A stretch of 8,721 bases of DNA from an uncultured Megasphaera sp. (GTDB lineage Bacteria > Bacillota > Negativicutes > Veillonellales > Megasphaeraceae). This document shows, in pieces, positions 1 through 6,178 of this stretch. Position 1 is the stretch's first letter, and every line of letters begins with the position of its first letter. The notes under the pieces are model-generated. The model did not search any database. It was not told the DNA's origin and saw nothing but the letters and a program-made list of their open reading frames with translations. Where the stretch lies: contig CALBLM010000090.1 in the NCBI GenBank assembly GCA_937895695.1, positions 1-8,721 on the forward strand, in the 5' to 3' direction. Position numbers and translations under genes: made by a program.

Positions 1-1080
1 CATATCTATCCGGCAATTCCTATTGCACGAGCTATTGCTGGTATTGAACCAACTGAATTTCTATATGTTGGCTCCAAAATCGGATTAGAAAATACATTAA
101 TTCCTAAAGAAGGACTGCCATTTGTGACGTTGGATGTACGCGGATTGGAACGAAAAATTTCATTTCGCACCCTCGTAACGTTGGGAAAAACGGCAGGAAG
201 CTTGTTTAAAGCAGAATCTATTATCCGGCATTTTAAACCGGATGTTGTCATTGGTACGGGCGGATTTGTTTGCGGGCCTGTGTTGCTGGCAGCGAGTCTT
301 AGTGGGATTCCAACATTGATACAGGAACAAAATGTCATTCCTGGTGTAACCAATACGATTTTGAGTAAATTTGTGAATCGTGTGGCCTTGGGATATCGGG
401 AAGCTGCCGATCGGTTTAAGAAAAAAGATATATTGGTGTATACAGGTAATCCGGTTCGTAAAGATATACTAACAGTTACTAAAGAAGAAGGCCGAGCGTA
501 TTTGGGGTTGGATGCCAATAAGTTTACGCTGTTGGTAGCTGGCGGCAGCCGTGGCGCTCGCAGTATCAATACGGCGATGATTGAAGTTCATAAATATTTT
601 AAAGATGATGATACCATACAGATTTTACATGTAACTGGTGATCATGAATATGATCGTGTTGTTAAGCAATTAGATGGCATTGATGGTAAGGGGAGATATG
701 GCAAAGGAAGTCGTATTATTCCATATCTGCATCATATGCCGTCGGCACTTGCAGCTGCTGATTTGGCTGTATATCGGGCCGGTGCTGTCGGATTGGCAGA
801 ACTGACTGTACGTGGTGTACCGTCCATTTTAATTCCTTATCCATATGCAGCAGAAGACCATCAACGGTATAATGCACAAGCTCTTGTTATGTGCGGTGCT
901 GCTAAAATGATTTTGGATAAAATGTTGACAGGACGCGATTTATTAGAAGAAATTTTACATTTGAAAGAAGATCCTGGTGCCTTGGTTTCGATGGCTCAAG
1001 CTAGTAAAGCACTGGGTAAGCCTCAGGCTGCCCATGATATTGCTGAATTAGCATTATCTATTGCACGTCATCGGCATTGA
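1..1080 (+). CDS. murG: MurG, lipid II synthase (UDP-GlcNAc transferase), 5'-truncated
   Basis: MurG is the membrane-associated GT28 glycosyltransferase that moves GlcNAc from UDP-GlcNAc onto lipid I to give lipid II on the cytoplasmic face. The reading frame is open from base 1, so the gene enters from outside the window. The first visible residues, HIYPA, are the end of the conserved GGTGGHxxPA donor loop, so only about 13-15 N-terminal residues are missing. In the visible 359 residues I see GTGGFVCGP (85-93), the acceptor-side QEQNVIPGVTN (108-118), GGSRGARSIN (181-190) and the UDP-GlcNAc-binding stretch RAGAVGLAEL (259-268), followed by the DHQRYNA motif (286-292). This is the full family architecture of two Rossmann-like halves. 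GTG at 124 is an internal Val codon, not the start. murC follows after 27 bases, consistent with one transcript. Identification is firm. Confidence 0.97.
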   Translation, partial: HIYPAIPIARAIAGIEPTEFLYVGSKIGLENTLIPKEGLPFVTLDVRGLERKISFRTLVTLGKTAGSLFKAESIIRHFKPDVVIGTGGFVCGPVLLAASLSGIPTLIQEQNVIPGVTNTILSKFVNRVALGYREAADRFKKKDILVYTGNPVRKDILTVTKEEGRAYLGLDANKFTLLVAGGSRGARSINTAMIEVHKYFKDDDTIQILHVTGDHEYDRVVKQLDGIDGKGRYGKGSRIIPYLHHMPSALAAADLAVYRAGAVGLAELTVRGVPSILIPYPYAAEDHQRYNAQALVMCGAAKMILDKMLTGRDLLEEILHLKEDPGALVSMAQASKALGKPQAAHDIAELALSIARHRH

Positions 1081-1088
1081 GGAATACG

Positions 1089-1095
1089 TAGGAGG
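1089..1095 (+). promoter_or_regulatory. Ribosome binding site of murC
   Basis: TAGGAGG is a near-perfect Shine-Dalgarno sequence. It decides the murC start. The in-frame GTG at 1096 directly abuts it with no spacing and cannot be used, whereas ATG at 1108 lies 12 bases downstream, slightly long but workable. Confidence 0.8.
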
Positions 1096-1107
1096 GTGCG
1101 TAAGAGA

Positions 1108-2493
1108 ATGATTAATTTAGATGCAATTCAGAATATTCATTTTGTAGGTATTGCTGGTGCAGGTATGCGGGCAATTGCCAATATTTTTATAGAAAAAGGC
1201 TATCATGTTTCGGGTTCAGATATTAAACAGTCTGTCATTACCGATCGGTTTATTCAAAAAGGAGCCCGTATTTGTATTGGCCAATGTGCAGAAAATTTGC
1301 AGGATGCTCAGGTTGTGGTTGTTTCCTCGGCAATCCGTGATACAAATCCGGAAGTAGTGGAAGCACAGCGTCGGCATATTCCGGTTATTCATCGGTCAGA
1401 TGCATTGGTTCATATTATGAGTTGGGGTAAGGGTATTTCAGTTGCTGGGGCCCATGGAAAAACAACAACGTCTTCTATGTTGGGACAAGTGTTTGAAGAA
1501 TGCGGCACCGATCCTACGTTGGTCATTGGCGGTGAAGTAGATTATTTGCACAGTAATTCTATTTTGGGCAAGGGAGAATATGTCATTGCCGAAGCGGATG
1601 AAAGCGATGGAACGTTCTTAAAACAAAATCCATATATTGCTGTTGTTACCAATATTGACGCTGATCATATGGATCACTATGGATCGTTGGCAAATGTTAT
1701 TGAAGCATTTAAAGAATTTATCCAAAAATTGGACGTAAAAAATGGTACTGCCGTTCTTTGTTTTGAAAATGATAAAATTCGCGTGTTGGCACCGTCTTTA
1801 CAACGTAACTATGTATCGTATGGTATTGAACAAAAAGCGGATTACCAGGCAGCTAATTTACATTATATAAAAGGAAAGCTCCATTTTGATGTATCCTACC
1901 AAGGGCAGATGCTTGGCGAAATTGTTTTATGTGTTCCTGGACGTCATAATGCATTGAATGCATTAGCAACGATTGCAACGGCCCGTCTTTGCGGATTGAA
2001 ATTTGCAGATATTGCGCAAGCTTTATCTCATTTCCATGGAGCTAAGCGGCGTTTCCAAACGAAAGGATTTGTCGGGGATGTGTGGGTAGTGGATGATTAT
2101 GCCCATCATCCAACAGAAATAAATGCGACATTGACGGCGGCTCGTGATATGGGAACTCATCGTGTAGTCTGTCTGTTTCAACCGCATCGGTATACACGGA
2201 CCAAATTGCTACTAAATCAATATGGAACGGCATTCAAAAAAGCAGATAAACTGATTGTAACGGATGTGTATAGTGCTGGCGAAGATCCTATTCCTGGTGT
2301 ATCGGGTAAATTAATTGCTGATAAAGTAGCTGAACAAACAGGACAAGATGTTACCTATATTCCTCATAAAGAAGATTTAGTGTCATATTTAAAAGAAAAT
2401 GCCCAGCCCTTTGATTTAGTTATTACGATGGGTGCTGGTGATATTTATAAGGTTGGCGAACAATATTTGGCTGACGCAAAGGAAGGAAAGTAG
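1108..2493 (+). CDS. murC: MurC, UDP-N-acetylmuramate--L-alanine ligase
   Basis: MurC is the cytoplasmic ATP-dependent ligase that adds L-alanine to UDP-MurNAc, the first step in building the peptidoglycan stem peptide. The 461 residues match the usual length. The N-terminal UDP-binding Rossmann domain has GIAGAGM (14-20). The central Mur ligase ATPase domain has the P-loop GAHGKTTT (114-121), AEADESDGTF (161-170), TNIDADHMDHYG (181-192) and GRHNALNALA (278-287). The C-terminal domain has DDYAHHPTEI (329-338), FQPHRYTRT (357-365) and MGAGDIYKVGE (441-451). The HHPTEI and MGAGDI pattern is typical of MurC rather than MurD, MurE or MurF. The nucleotide loop reads G-I-A-G-A-G-M-R where many homologues have G-x-G-G-x-G-M-S, a mild variation. 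The stop codon lies 1 base before the ddl start, and no murB follows, although murC-murB is a common order in Firmicutes. Confidence 0.97.
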   Translation: MINLDAIQNIHFVGIAGAGMRAIANIFIEKGYHVSGSDIKQSVITDRFIQKGARICIGQCAENLQDAQVVVVSSAIRDTNPEVVEAQRRHIPVIHRSDALVHIMSWGKGISVAGAHGKTTTSSMLGQVFEECGTDPTLVIGGEVDYLHSNSILGKGEYVIAEADESDGTFLKQNPYIAVVTNIDADHMDHYGSLANVIEAFKEFIQKLDVKNGTAVLCFENDKIRVLAPSLQRNYVSYGIEQKADYQAANLHYIKGKLHFDVSYQGQMLGEIVLCVPGRHNALNALATIATARLCGLKFADIAQALSHFHGAKRRFQTKGFVGDVWVVDDYAHHPTEINATLTAARDMGTHRVVCLFQPHRYTRTKLLLNQYGTAFKKADKLIVTDVYSAGEDPIPGVSGKLIADKVAEQTGQDVTYIPHKEDLVSYLKENAQPFDLVITMGAGDIYKVGEQYLADAKEGK

Positions 2494-2494
2494 A

Positions 2495-3436
2495 ATGAGT
2501 GAATTGATGAAAGAAAAAAAAATAGCTGTTGTTGTCGGCGGACCTTCAACAGAAGCCGCTGTATCTAGAAGAACTGGTGCAGCGATTGCCGAAGCATTAA
2601 CAAGTAAAGGGTACCAGACAGAAACGATCGAGCTAGTACCGAATATGTTGGCAGATCAGTTGAAAGAAAAACACATAGACGTTGTATTTAATGCACTTCA
2701 TGGCCGATATGGTGAAGACGGCGTGCTGCAGGGATTATGCGAAATGATGGGGATTCCGTATACAGGACCGGGCGTTATGGCGAGTGCTGTTGGTATGAAT
2801 AAAGTCATGAGCAAATGTGCGTTTAAAGGAGCGGGAATTGCAACTGCGCCGTTTGCATATTATTTTTCCAATGAAGCATTTGAAGATATTGCAGCAGATA
2901 TTTGTCAACATTTTTCTTTTCCTGTTGTCATAAAATCATCAGGTCAAGGTTCTAGTATTGGCACGGTAATTGTAAAACAGGAAAAAGAAATACAGCCGGC
3001 ATTAGAAGAAGCATTTAAATACAGTCATTCGATTATTGTAGAAGCTTTTTTGGATGGTGAAGAATTTACAGTTGCTGTTATGGATGATTTAGCATTTCCT
3101 ATCATCAAAATCGTTCCCAGTACAGGTAAATATGATTACTATTCCAAGTATACCCCGGGGATTACACAGCATCTTTGCCCGGCACCTATTTCGGCAGAAT
3201 TAACTAAAAAAATGCAAAATTTAGCATTACAGGTCTTTCATTTATGTCATTGCAGCGGCGTTGCTCGTGTGGATATTATGACAGATAAAGAAGGGAATCC
3301 GTTTGTATTGGAAATCAATACGGTTCCTGGGATGACGGCTACAAGTTTAGTTCCGGATGCAGCTAGAGCCATGAATCTTTCCTTTGAAGATTTGTGCGAA
3401 AAAATTTTATTGGAAGCTTCCGTTGGAAAATTTTAA
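2495..3436 (+). CDS. ddl: Ddl, D-alanine--D-alanine ligase
   Basis: Ddl is the cytoplasmic ATP-grasp ligase that joins two D-alanines, giving the dipeptide that MurF adds to the stem peptide. The ATG at 2495 has GGAAGG (2481-2486) 8 bases upstream inside the end of murC, giving 313 residues, close to E. coli DdlB. The N-terminal domain has GGPSTEAAVS (15-24) with the D-Ala-binding Glu20, then NALHGRYGEDG (66-76) and PYTGPGVMASA (88-98). The ATP-grasp region has Lys147, the GQGSSIG loop (150-156) with Ser153, and SKY (217-219). Tyr219 aligns with E. coli DdlB Tyr216, the residue replaced by Phe in D-Ala-D-lactate ligases, so a D-Ala-D-Ala product and vancomycin-sensitive precursors are expected. 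Arg258, Asp260, Glu273 and Asn275 supply phosphate and Mg contacts. Reading back to GTG 2432 would only extend into murC. An A9 tract spans codons 7-10. Confidence 0.96.
   Translation: MSELMKEKKIAVVVGGPSTEAAVSRRTGAAIAEALTSKGYQTETIELVPNMLADQLKEKHIDVVFNALHGRYGEDGVLQGLCEMMGIPYTGPGVMASAVGMNKVMSKCAFKGAGIATAPFAYYFSNEAFEDIAADICQHFSFPVVIKSSGQGSSIGTVIVKQEKEIQPALEEAFKYSHSIIVEAFLDGEEFTVAVMDDLAFPIIKIVPSTGKYDYYSKYTPGITQHLCPAPISAELTKKMQNLALQVFHLCHCSGVARVDIMTDKEGNPFVLEINTVPGMTATSLVPDAARAMNLSFEDLCEKILLEASVGKF
2514..2522 (+). repeat. A9 homopolymer near the start of ddl
   Basis: Nine consecutive A bases cover codons 7-10 of ddl (Glu-Lys-Lys-Ile). The tract is seen directly. A function as a slippage site is only a possibility, since A-rich Lys codons just after a start are common and also favour translation initiation. 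Confidence 0.6.
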
Positions 3437-3459
3437 TGGCTGTGTATGCAGCTGGTTAG
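3436..3459 (+). other. Possible 7-codon minicistron between ddl and ftsQ
   Basis: The ddl stop TAA (3434-3436) overlaps an ATG (3436-3438) in a TAATG arrangement. This ATG opens seven codons, MAVYAAG, closed by TAG at 3457-3459, only 6 bases before the ftsQ ATG and overlapping its TTAGGA ribosome binding site. It is in the same frame as ftsQ. A ribosome ending ddl could restart here, travel the gap and deliver itself to ftsQ; it could equally be the remnant of a longer ftsQ N-terminus cut by the TAG, or chance. No good Shine-Dalgarno of its own is present, only a GGA at 3425-3427. Confidence 0.3.
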
Positions 3460-3465
3460 GAATCG

Positions 3466-4410
3466 ATGATGAATAACGAATATACAAACCATGATGCAAC
3501 AGCAAATGGAATAATTTCACATCATACACAAACAATTAGGCCGATACGCTCACAGACACATGACGTATTTGTGCCGCCGCACTTGGAAAATGACCCGCTG
3601 CAGTCACCAGCAGAACGCAGGGAAAAACAAAAACAGAAACAACGCCGGATGATTCGGCGTAAAGTACTGCGAACCAAGAAGGAGAAGGCTATACAGCGAC
3701 GACGTCAAAAACGAAATCATCGTTTGCTTGCTGTTTTTGCGGTTGCAGGTGTAATTTTGTTATGGCTGTTGTTGCGGTTATTACCGATACCATTTGGTGC
3801 ATTGATTGTAGATGGAAATGAGTCTCTGTCATTTGATGACGTATATCGGGCCAGCGGGGTACCAGGATATGTCAATGTCATTCAGTTATCTCCTGATGAT
3901 ATTCAGGAACGATTGTCCAAAGACTTGCGAATTGAACGAGCTGTTGTAACGCGCGAATTTCCAGCAACGATTCATGTAGATTTGAAAGAACGAAAAGCCG
4001 CTGCTGTTATTACAACGATGTATGGATTTGCATATGTTGATGCGGAAGGTACTGTCATTGATATACAGCCGCAGATTAAAAACGTATCGGTACCGATTAT
4101 GACCGGCAAGAAAATGGATACCCTATTATTGGGAGATACTATTACAGACGGTTCATTATATTCAGCGTTGGCATATATGCGGAAAGTATCACCAGAACTG
4201 AGACGAACGATAGCAGAAATCAATGTAGGAAATCCGGAAAATATTACGGTATATACGACGGATTCAATCCCCATTCATTTGGGTGAGGGAGATCATCCGG
4301 ATGAACGTGCGGAGATTACGGAAGAAATGTTACAGGAAGTACGGGATAATCATTTAGCTGTGCAGTATATTGATACAGATGTAAAATCACCATTGGTGAA
4401 GAGTAAATAG
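3466..4410 (+). CDS. ftsQ: FtsQ/DivIB family division protein
   Basis: FtsQ/DivIB is a single-pass membrane protein of the divisome. Its outer domain holds FtsB/FtsL (DivIC/FtsL) and helps control septal peptidoglycan synthesis. The 314 residues divide clearly. A long cytoplasmic tail (1-86) has a very basic block at about 51-86 rich in Lys, Arg and Gln. A membrane segment follows at about 87-106 (LLAVFAVAGVILLWLLLRLL). A POTRA domain lies at about 110-176, beginning IVDGNESLSFDDVYRASGVPG and ending VDLKER, followed by the FtsQ beta domain with the family's AYVDAEGTVID pattern (189-199). The C-terminus ends near QYIDTDVKSP, as in the family. Two adjacent ATGs (3466, 3469) follow AGGA at 3458-3461; spacing of 7 bases favours the second, a one-residue difference. 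Position after ddl is typical, but ftsA, often next, is absent. Confidence 0.93.
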   Translation: MMNNEYTNHDATANGIISHHTQTIRPIRSQTHDVFVPPHLENDPLQSPAERREKQKQKQRRMIRRKVLRTKKEKAIQRRRQKRNHRLLAVFAVAGVILLWLLLRLLPIPFGALIVDGNESLSFDDVYRASGVPGYVNVIQLSPDDIQERLSKDLRIERAVVTREFPATIHVDLKERKAAAVITTMYGFAYVDAEGTVIDIQPQIKNVSVPIMTGKKMDTLLLGDTITDGSLYSALAYMRKVSPELRRTIAEINVGNPENITVYTTDSIPIHLGEGDHPDERAEITEEMLQEVRDNHLAVQYIDTDVKSPLVKSK

Positions 4411-4414
4411 CAGA

Positions 4415-4448
4415 ACAAGACAGGCTGGCAGAAGCGAGTCTGTTTTGT
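4415..4448 (+). terminator. Hairpin after ftsQ, possible weak terminator
   Basis: The arms 4415-4426 and 4437-4448 pair over 12 positions, two of them G-T. A G-G mismatch, two more G-C pairs and an AGAA loop at 4430-4433 follow. TTTTGT forms the base of the 3' arm with no longer T tract after it, so it is at best a weak or partial terminator; it could also be an RNA processing or stability element separating ftsQ from ftsZ. Confidence 0.45.
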
Positions 4449-4476
4449 AGTATGCGGAAAGAATTTTAAAAATGTG

Positions 4477-4505
4477 TAGATAATTTTCCTAAGATAGTGT
4501 AAAAT
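4477..4505 (+). promoter_or_regulatory. Candidate sigma-A promoter for ftsZ
   Basis: TAGATA (4477-4482, 4 of 6 to TTGACA) and TAAAAT (4500-4505, 5 of 6 to TATAAT) are separated by 17 bases, the ideal spacing. Transcription would begin near 4512, about 45 bases before the ftsZ ATG. A dedicated ftsZ promoter fits the 146-base gap and the preceding hairpin, and would let ftsZ be made above the level of the upstream genes. Confidence 0.45.
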
Positions 4506-4506
4506 A

Positions 4507-4531
4507 ATAGGGAATCCTATCTGCATAGCAG
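4507..4531 (+). repeat. Two tandem small inverted repeats in the ftsZ leader
   Basis: ATAGG-GAAT-CCTAT (4507-4520) is followed directly by CTGC-ATA-GCAG (4521-4531). The first sits over the predicted transcription start. They may be an operator-like site or small RNA hairpins at the 5' end of the ftsZ message. Five- and four-base arms can occur by chance, so the meaning is uncertain. Confidence 0.3.
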
Positions 4532-4545
4532 TGTTAACGATTTTG

Positions 4546-4552
4546 AAGGAGG
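4546..4552 (+). promoter_or_regulatory. Ribosome binding site of ftsZ
   Basis: AAGGAGG is a full-strength Shine-Dalgarno sequence. It lies 4 bases before ATG 4557 and 10 bases before the in-frame ATG 4563, so either may be the start; the difference is two residues (MKMAEF or MAEF). Confidence 0.85.
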
Positions 4553-4556
4553 AAAT

Positions 4557-5594
4557 ATGAAAATGGCAGAGTTTGCAAATATAAAAGTAATTGGTGTCGG
4601 CGGCGGCGGTAACAATGCTGTCAACCGTATGATAGAAAGTGGTTTGCAGGGTGTCCAGTTTATTTCTATAAACACGGAAGATCAAGTCTTGGAAGTTTCC
4701 AAGGCAGATGTAAAAATCCAAATTGGTGAAAAATTAACTCGCGGTCTCGGTGCCGGTGCAAATCCATCTATTGGCGAACAAGCTGCTTTAGAAAGCAAAG
4801 AAGAAATCATCAAATCCCTGCAGGGAGCAGACATGGTATTTGTTACAGCAGGCATGGGCGGTGGCACAGGTACAGGGGCTGCTCCTGTCGTAGCAGAATG
4901 TGCCAAGGAAATGGGAGCTCTTACAGTTGCTGTTGTTACAAAGCCGTTTTCCTTTGAAGGCAAACGCCGTAAAGAACAGGCTGCAAAAGGTGCTGATTAC
5001 TTGAAAGAAAAAGTTGATACAATTATCACAATCCCGAACGATAAATTGCTCCAGATTATTGATAAAAAGACACCATTGAAAGATGCGTTTTTAGTAGCCG
5101 ATGATGTGCTTCGTCAAGGTGTACAAGGCATTTCAGATTTAATTACGACGACAGGTCTTATCAACTTGGACTTTGCTGACGTAAAAACAATTATGTCTGA
5201 CCAGGGTGAAGCCATTATGGGTATTGGTGTTGGTTCTGGTGAAAATCGGGCTGTTGAAGCTGTTGACGGTGCTATTCACAGTTCTTTGTTGGAAACTGGA
5301 ATTGACGGCGCACAGAGCATCTTGCTGAATGTTACAGGCGGCCCAGATATCAGCTTGTATGAAATTAACGAAGCTGCTGAAAAAGTGGCAGAAGCCGTTG
5401 ACCCAGATGCGAATATTATCTTTGGTTCCGTTATTGATCCGGATATGGAAGATTCGATTCGCATTACGGTGGTTGCTACGGGCTTTGGCAAAGAACCGTC
5501 TTCGATTCCGTCATTTGGTCAGAATGGGGGAACACCTAAAGTGGGCGATTCTAAAGATGCAAGCGGTGTAGAAATTCCTACGTGGATGAGATAA
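4557..5594 (+). CDS. ftsZ: FtsZ, cell division GTPase
   Basis: FtsZ is the tubulin-like GTPase that polymerises into the Z ring at mid-cell and recruits the divisome. The 345 residues show the GTP-binding loop GVGGGGNNAVNRM (13-25), the tubulin signature GGGTGTG (101-107) and the T7 synergy loop NLDFADV (203-209). In that loop Asp205 and Asp208 match the catalytic E. coli Asp209 and Asp212. The C-terminal subdomain ends at about residue 310. The disordered linker is only about 26 residues, followed by the conserved tail VEIPTWMR (338-345), the docking peptide for partners such as SepF or FtsA. A linker this short is at the small end for the family. The gene has its own candidate promoter upstream and a strong terminator 11 bases past its stop, so it can be transcribed alone. 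FtsA, the usual membrane tether, is not encoded in this window. Confidence 0.98.
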   Translation: MKMAEFANIKVIGVGGGGNNAVNRMIESGLQGVQFISINTEDQVLEVSKADVKIQIGEKLTRGLGAGANPSIGEQAALESKEEIIKSLQGADMVFVTAGMGGGTGTGAAPVVAECAKEMGALTVAVVTKPFSFEGKRRKEQAAKGADYLKEKVDTIITIPNDKLLQIIDKKTPLKDAFLVADDVLRQGVQGISDLITTTGLINLDFADVKTIMSDQGEAIMGIGVGSGENRAVEAVDGAIHSSLLETGIDGAQSILLNVTGGPDISLYEINEAAEKVAEAVDPDANIIFGSVIDPDMEDSIRITVVATGFGKEPSSIPSFGQNGGTPKVGDSKDASGVEIPTWMR

Positions 5595-5602
5595 GACATA
5601 CC

Positions 5603-5608
5603 TATAAA
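5603..5608 (+). promoter_or_regulatory. Possible -10 element for the nrdR-hld genes
   Basis: TATAAA matches the -10 consensus at 5 of 6 positions and lies just before the terminator hairpin. Transcription would start near 5615, inside the hairpin, so the new RNA would lack the 5' arm and escape termination. No good -35 hexamer is found at 15-19 bases upstream, so this remains weak. Confidence 0.22.
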
Positions 5609-5636
5609 AGCGGATCCTGACGGACCCGCTTTTTTT
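5606..5636 (+). terminator. Intrinsic terminator after ftsZ
   Basis: A textbook rho-independent terminator: AAAAGCGG pairs with CCGCTTTT, then an A-C mismatch, TCC with GGA, and a TGAC loop (5618-5621). A run of seven T bases (5630-5636) follows the G-C part of the stem. It closes the murG-ftsZ transcript and separates it from nrdR. Confidence 0.9.
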
Positions 5637-5662
5637 CAAAAATTCCTATACATACCTTATTT

Positions 5663-5667
5663 GGAGG
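5663..5667 (+). promoter_or_regulatory. Ribosome binding site of nrdR
   Basis: GGAGG lies 8 bases before ATG 5676. It rules out the in-frame TTG at 5661, which overlaps the site itself, and fixes the start at the MRCPFC sequence with which NrdR proteins normally begin. Confidence 0.85.
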
Positions 5668-5675
5668 AAATACCC

Positions 5676-6158
5676 ATGAGATGTCCTTTTTGTAAAAGTG
5701 AAGATACAAAAGTAACAGATTCACGGGCGACAGATGATGGCAACGCTATTCGTCGCCGCCGTGAATGCCAGCATTGCGGTCGACGATTCACAACATATGA
5801 AATGGTAGAAGAAGTACCTTTGGTTGTCATTAAACGAGACGGCAGCCGTGAATTGTTTGACCACAATAAAATACTCAATGGCTTGTTGCGAGCTTGCAAT
5901 AAACGCATGGTAACAAGACAACAACTTGATGGTATCGTCGCAAAAGTTGAACGTACCATCCGTAATTCTCTGGTTCAGGAAATTACAAGTGAACGAATAG
6001 GAGAAATCGTCTTAGACGAGTTAAAAGTGGTTGATGAAGTAGCGTACATTCGGTTTGCTTCTGTATATCGTCAATTTGCTGATTTGGATAGCTTCATGGC
6101 AGAATTAGAACATTTAATGGGACATAAAAAAGAACATAGTCATGAAGAAGATGACTAA
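5676..6158 (+). CDS. nrdR: NrdR, transcriptional repressor of ribonucleotide reductase genes
   Basis: NrdR senses ATP/dATP and represses ribonucleotide reductase operons by binding paired NrdR boxes, matching dNTP supply to need. The 160-residue protein begins MRCPFC. The N-terminal zinc ribbon has Cys3, Cys6, Cys31 and Cys34, with the arginine-rich DNA-binding segment IRRRREC (25-31) and GRRFTTYE (35-42). The ATP-cone nucleotide domain runs from about 47 to 137 (VVIKRDGSRE at 50-59, then ITSERIGEIVLDEL). The C-terminus ends in a short His- and acid-rich tail of no known role. It is the first gene after the ftsZ terminator, and hldE follows after only 20 bases, so it likely shares a message with the LPS heptose genes. 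I see no evident NrdR box pair upstream, so there is no sign of self-regulation. Confidence 0.97.
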   Translation: MRCPFCKSEDTKVTDSRATDDGNAIRRRRECQHCGRRFTTYEMVEEVPLVVIKRDGSRELFDHNKILNGLLRACNKRMVTRQQLDGIVAKVERTIRNSLVQEITSERIGEIVLDELKVVDEVAYIRFASVYRQFADLDSFMAELEHLMGHKKEHSHEEDD

Positions 6159-6178
6159 GTCCTATGGGAGAATGACGT

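Noticed and set aside
124..126. GTG as the murG start
   Set aside because: The frame is open to base 1 and the upstream codons encode conserved MurG sequence (HIYPA), so this is an internal valine.
6..569. 187-residue reading frame on the - strand
   Set aside because: It is a shadow of murG with no recognisable motif and no ribosome binding site of note.
1096..1098. GTG as the murC start
   Set aside because: It directly abuts the GGAGG ribosome binding site with no spacer; ATG 1108 is the sensible start.
2432..2494. N-terminal extension of ddl starting in murC
   Set aside because: It reads through the conserved end of murC, and a good ribosome binding site sits just before ATG 2495.
3436..3453. 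GCTG-TGTATG-CAGC inverted repeat in the ddl-ftsQ gap as a terminator
   Set aside because: The stem is only four pairs and there is no T tract after it.
4350..4721. 123-residue reading frame on the - strand across the ftsQ-ftsZ gap
   Set aside because: It overlaps conserved ftsZ and ftsQ coding sequence, shows no family motif and is low-complexity; the gap is better explained by regulatory signals.
5329..5571. 80-residue + strand frame inside ftsZ
   Set aside because: It lies wholly inside the conserved FtsZ C-terminal region in another frame and has no own signals.
5661..5663. TTG as the nrdR start
   Set aside because: It overlaps the ribosome binding site, and NrdR proteins begin at MRCPFC, encoded from 5676.
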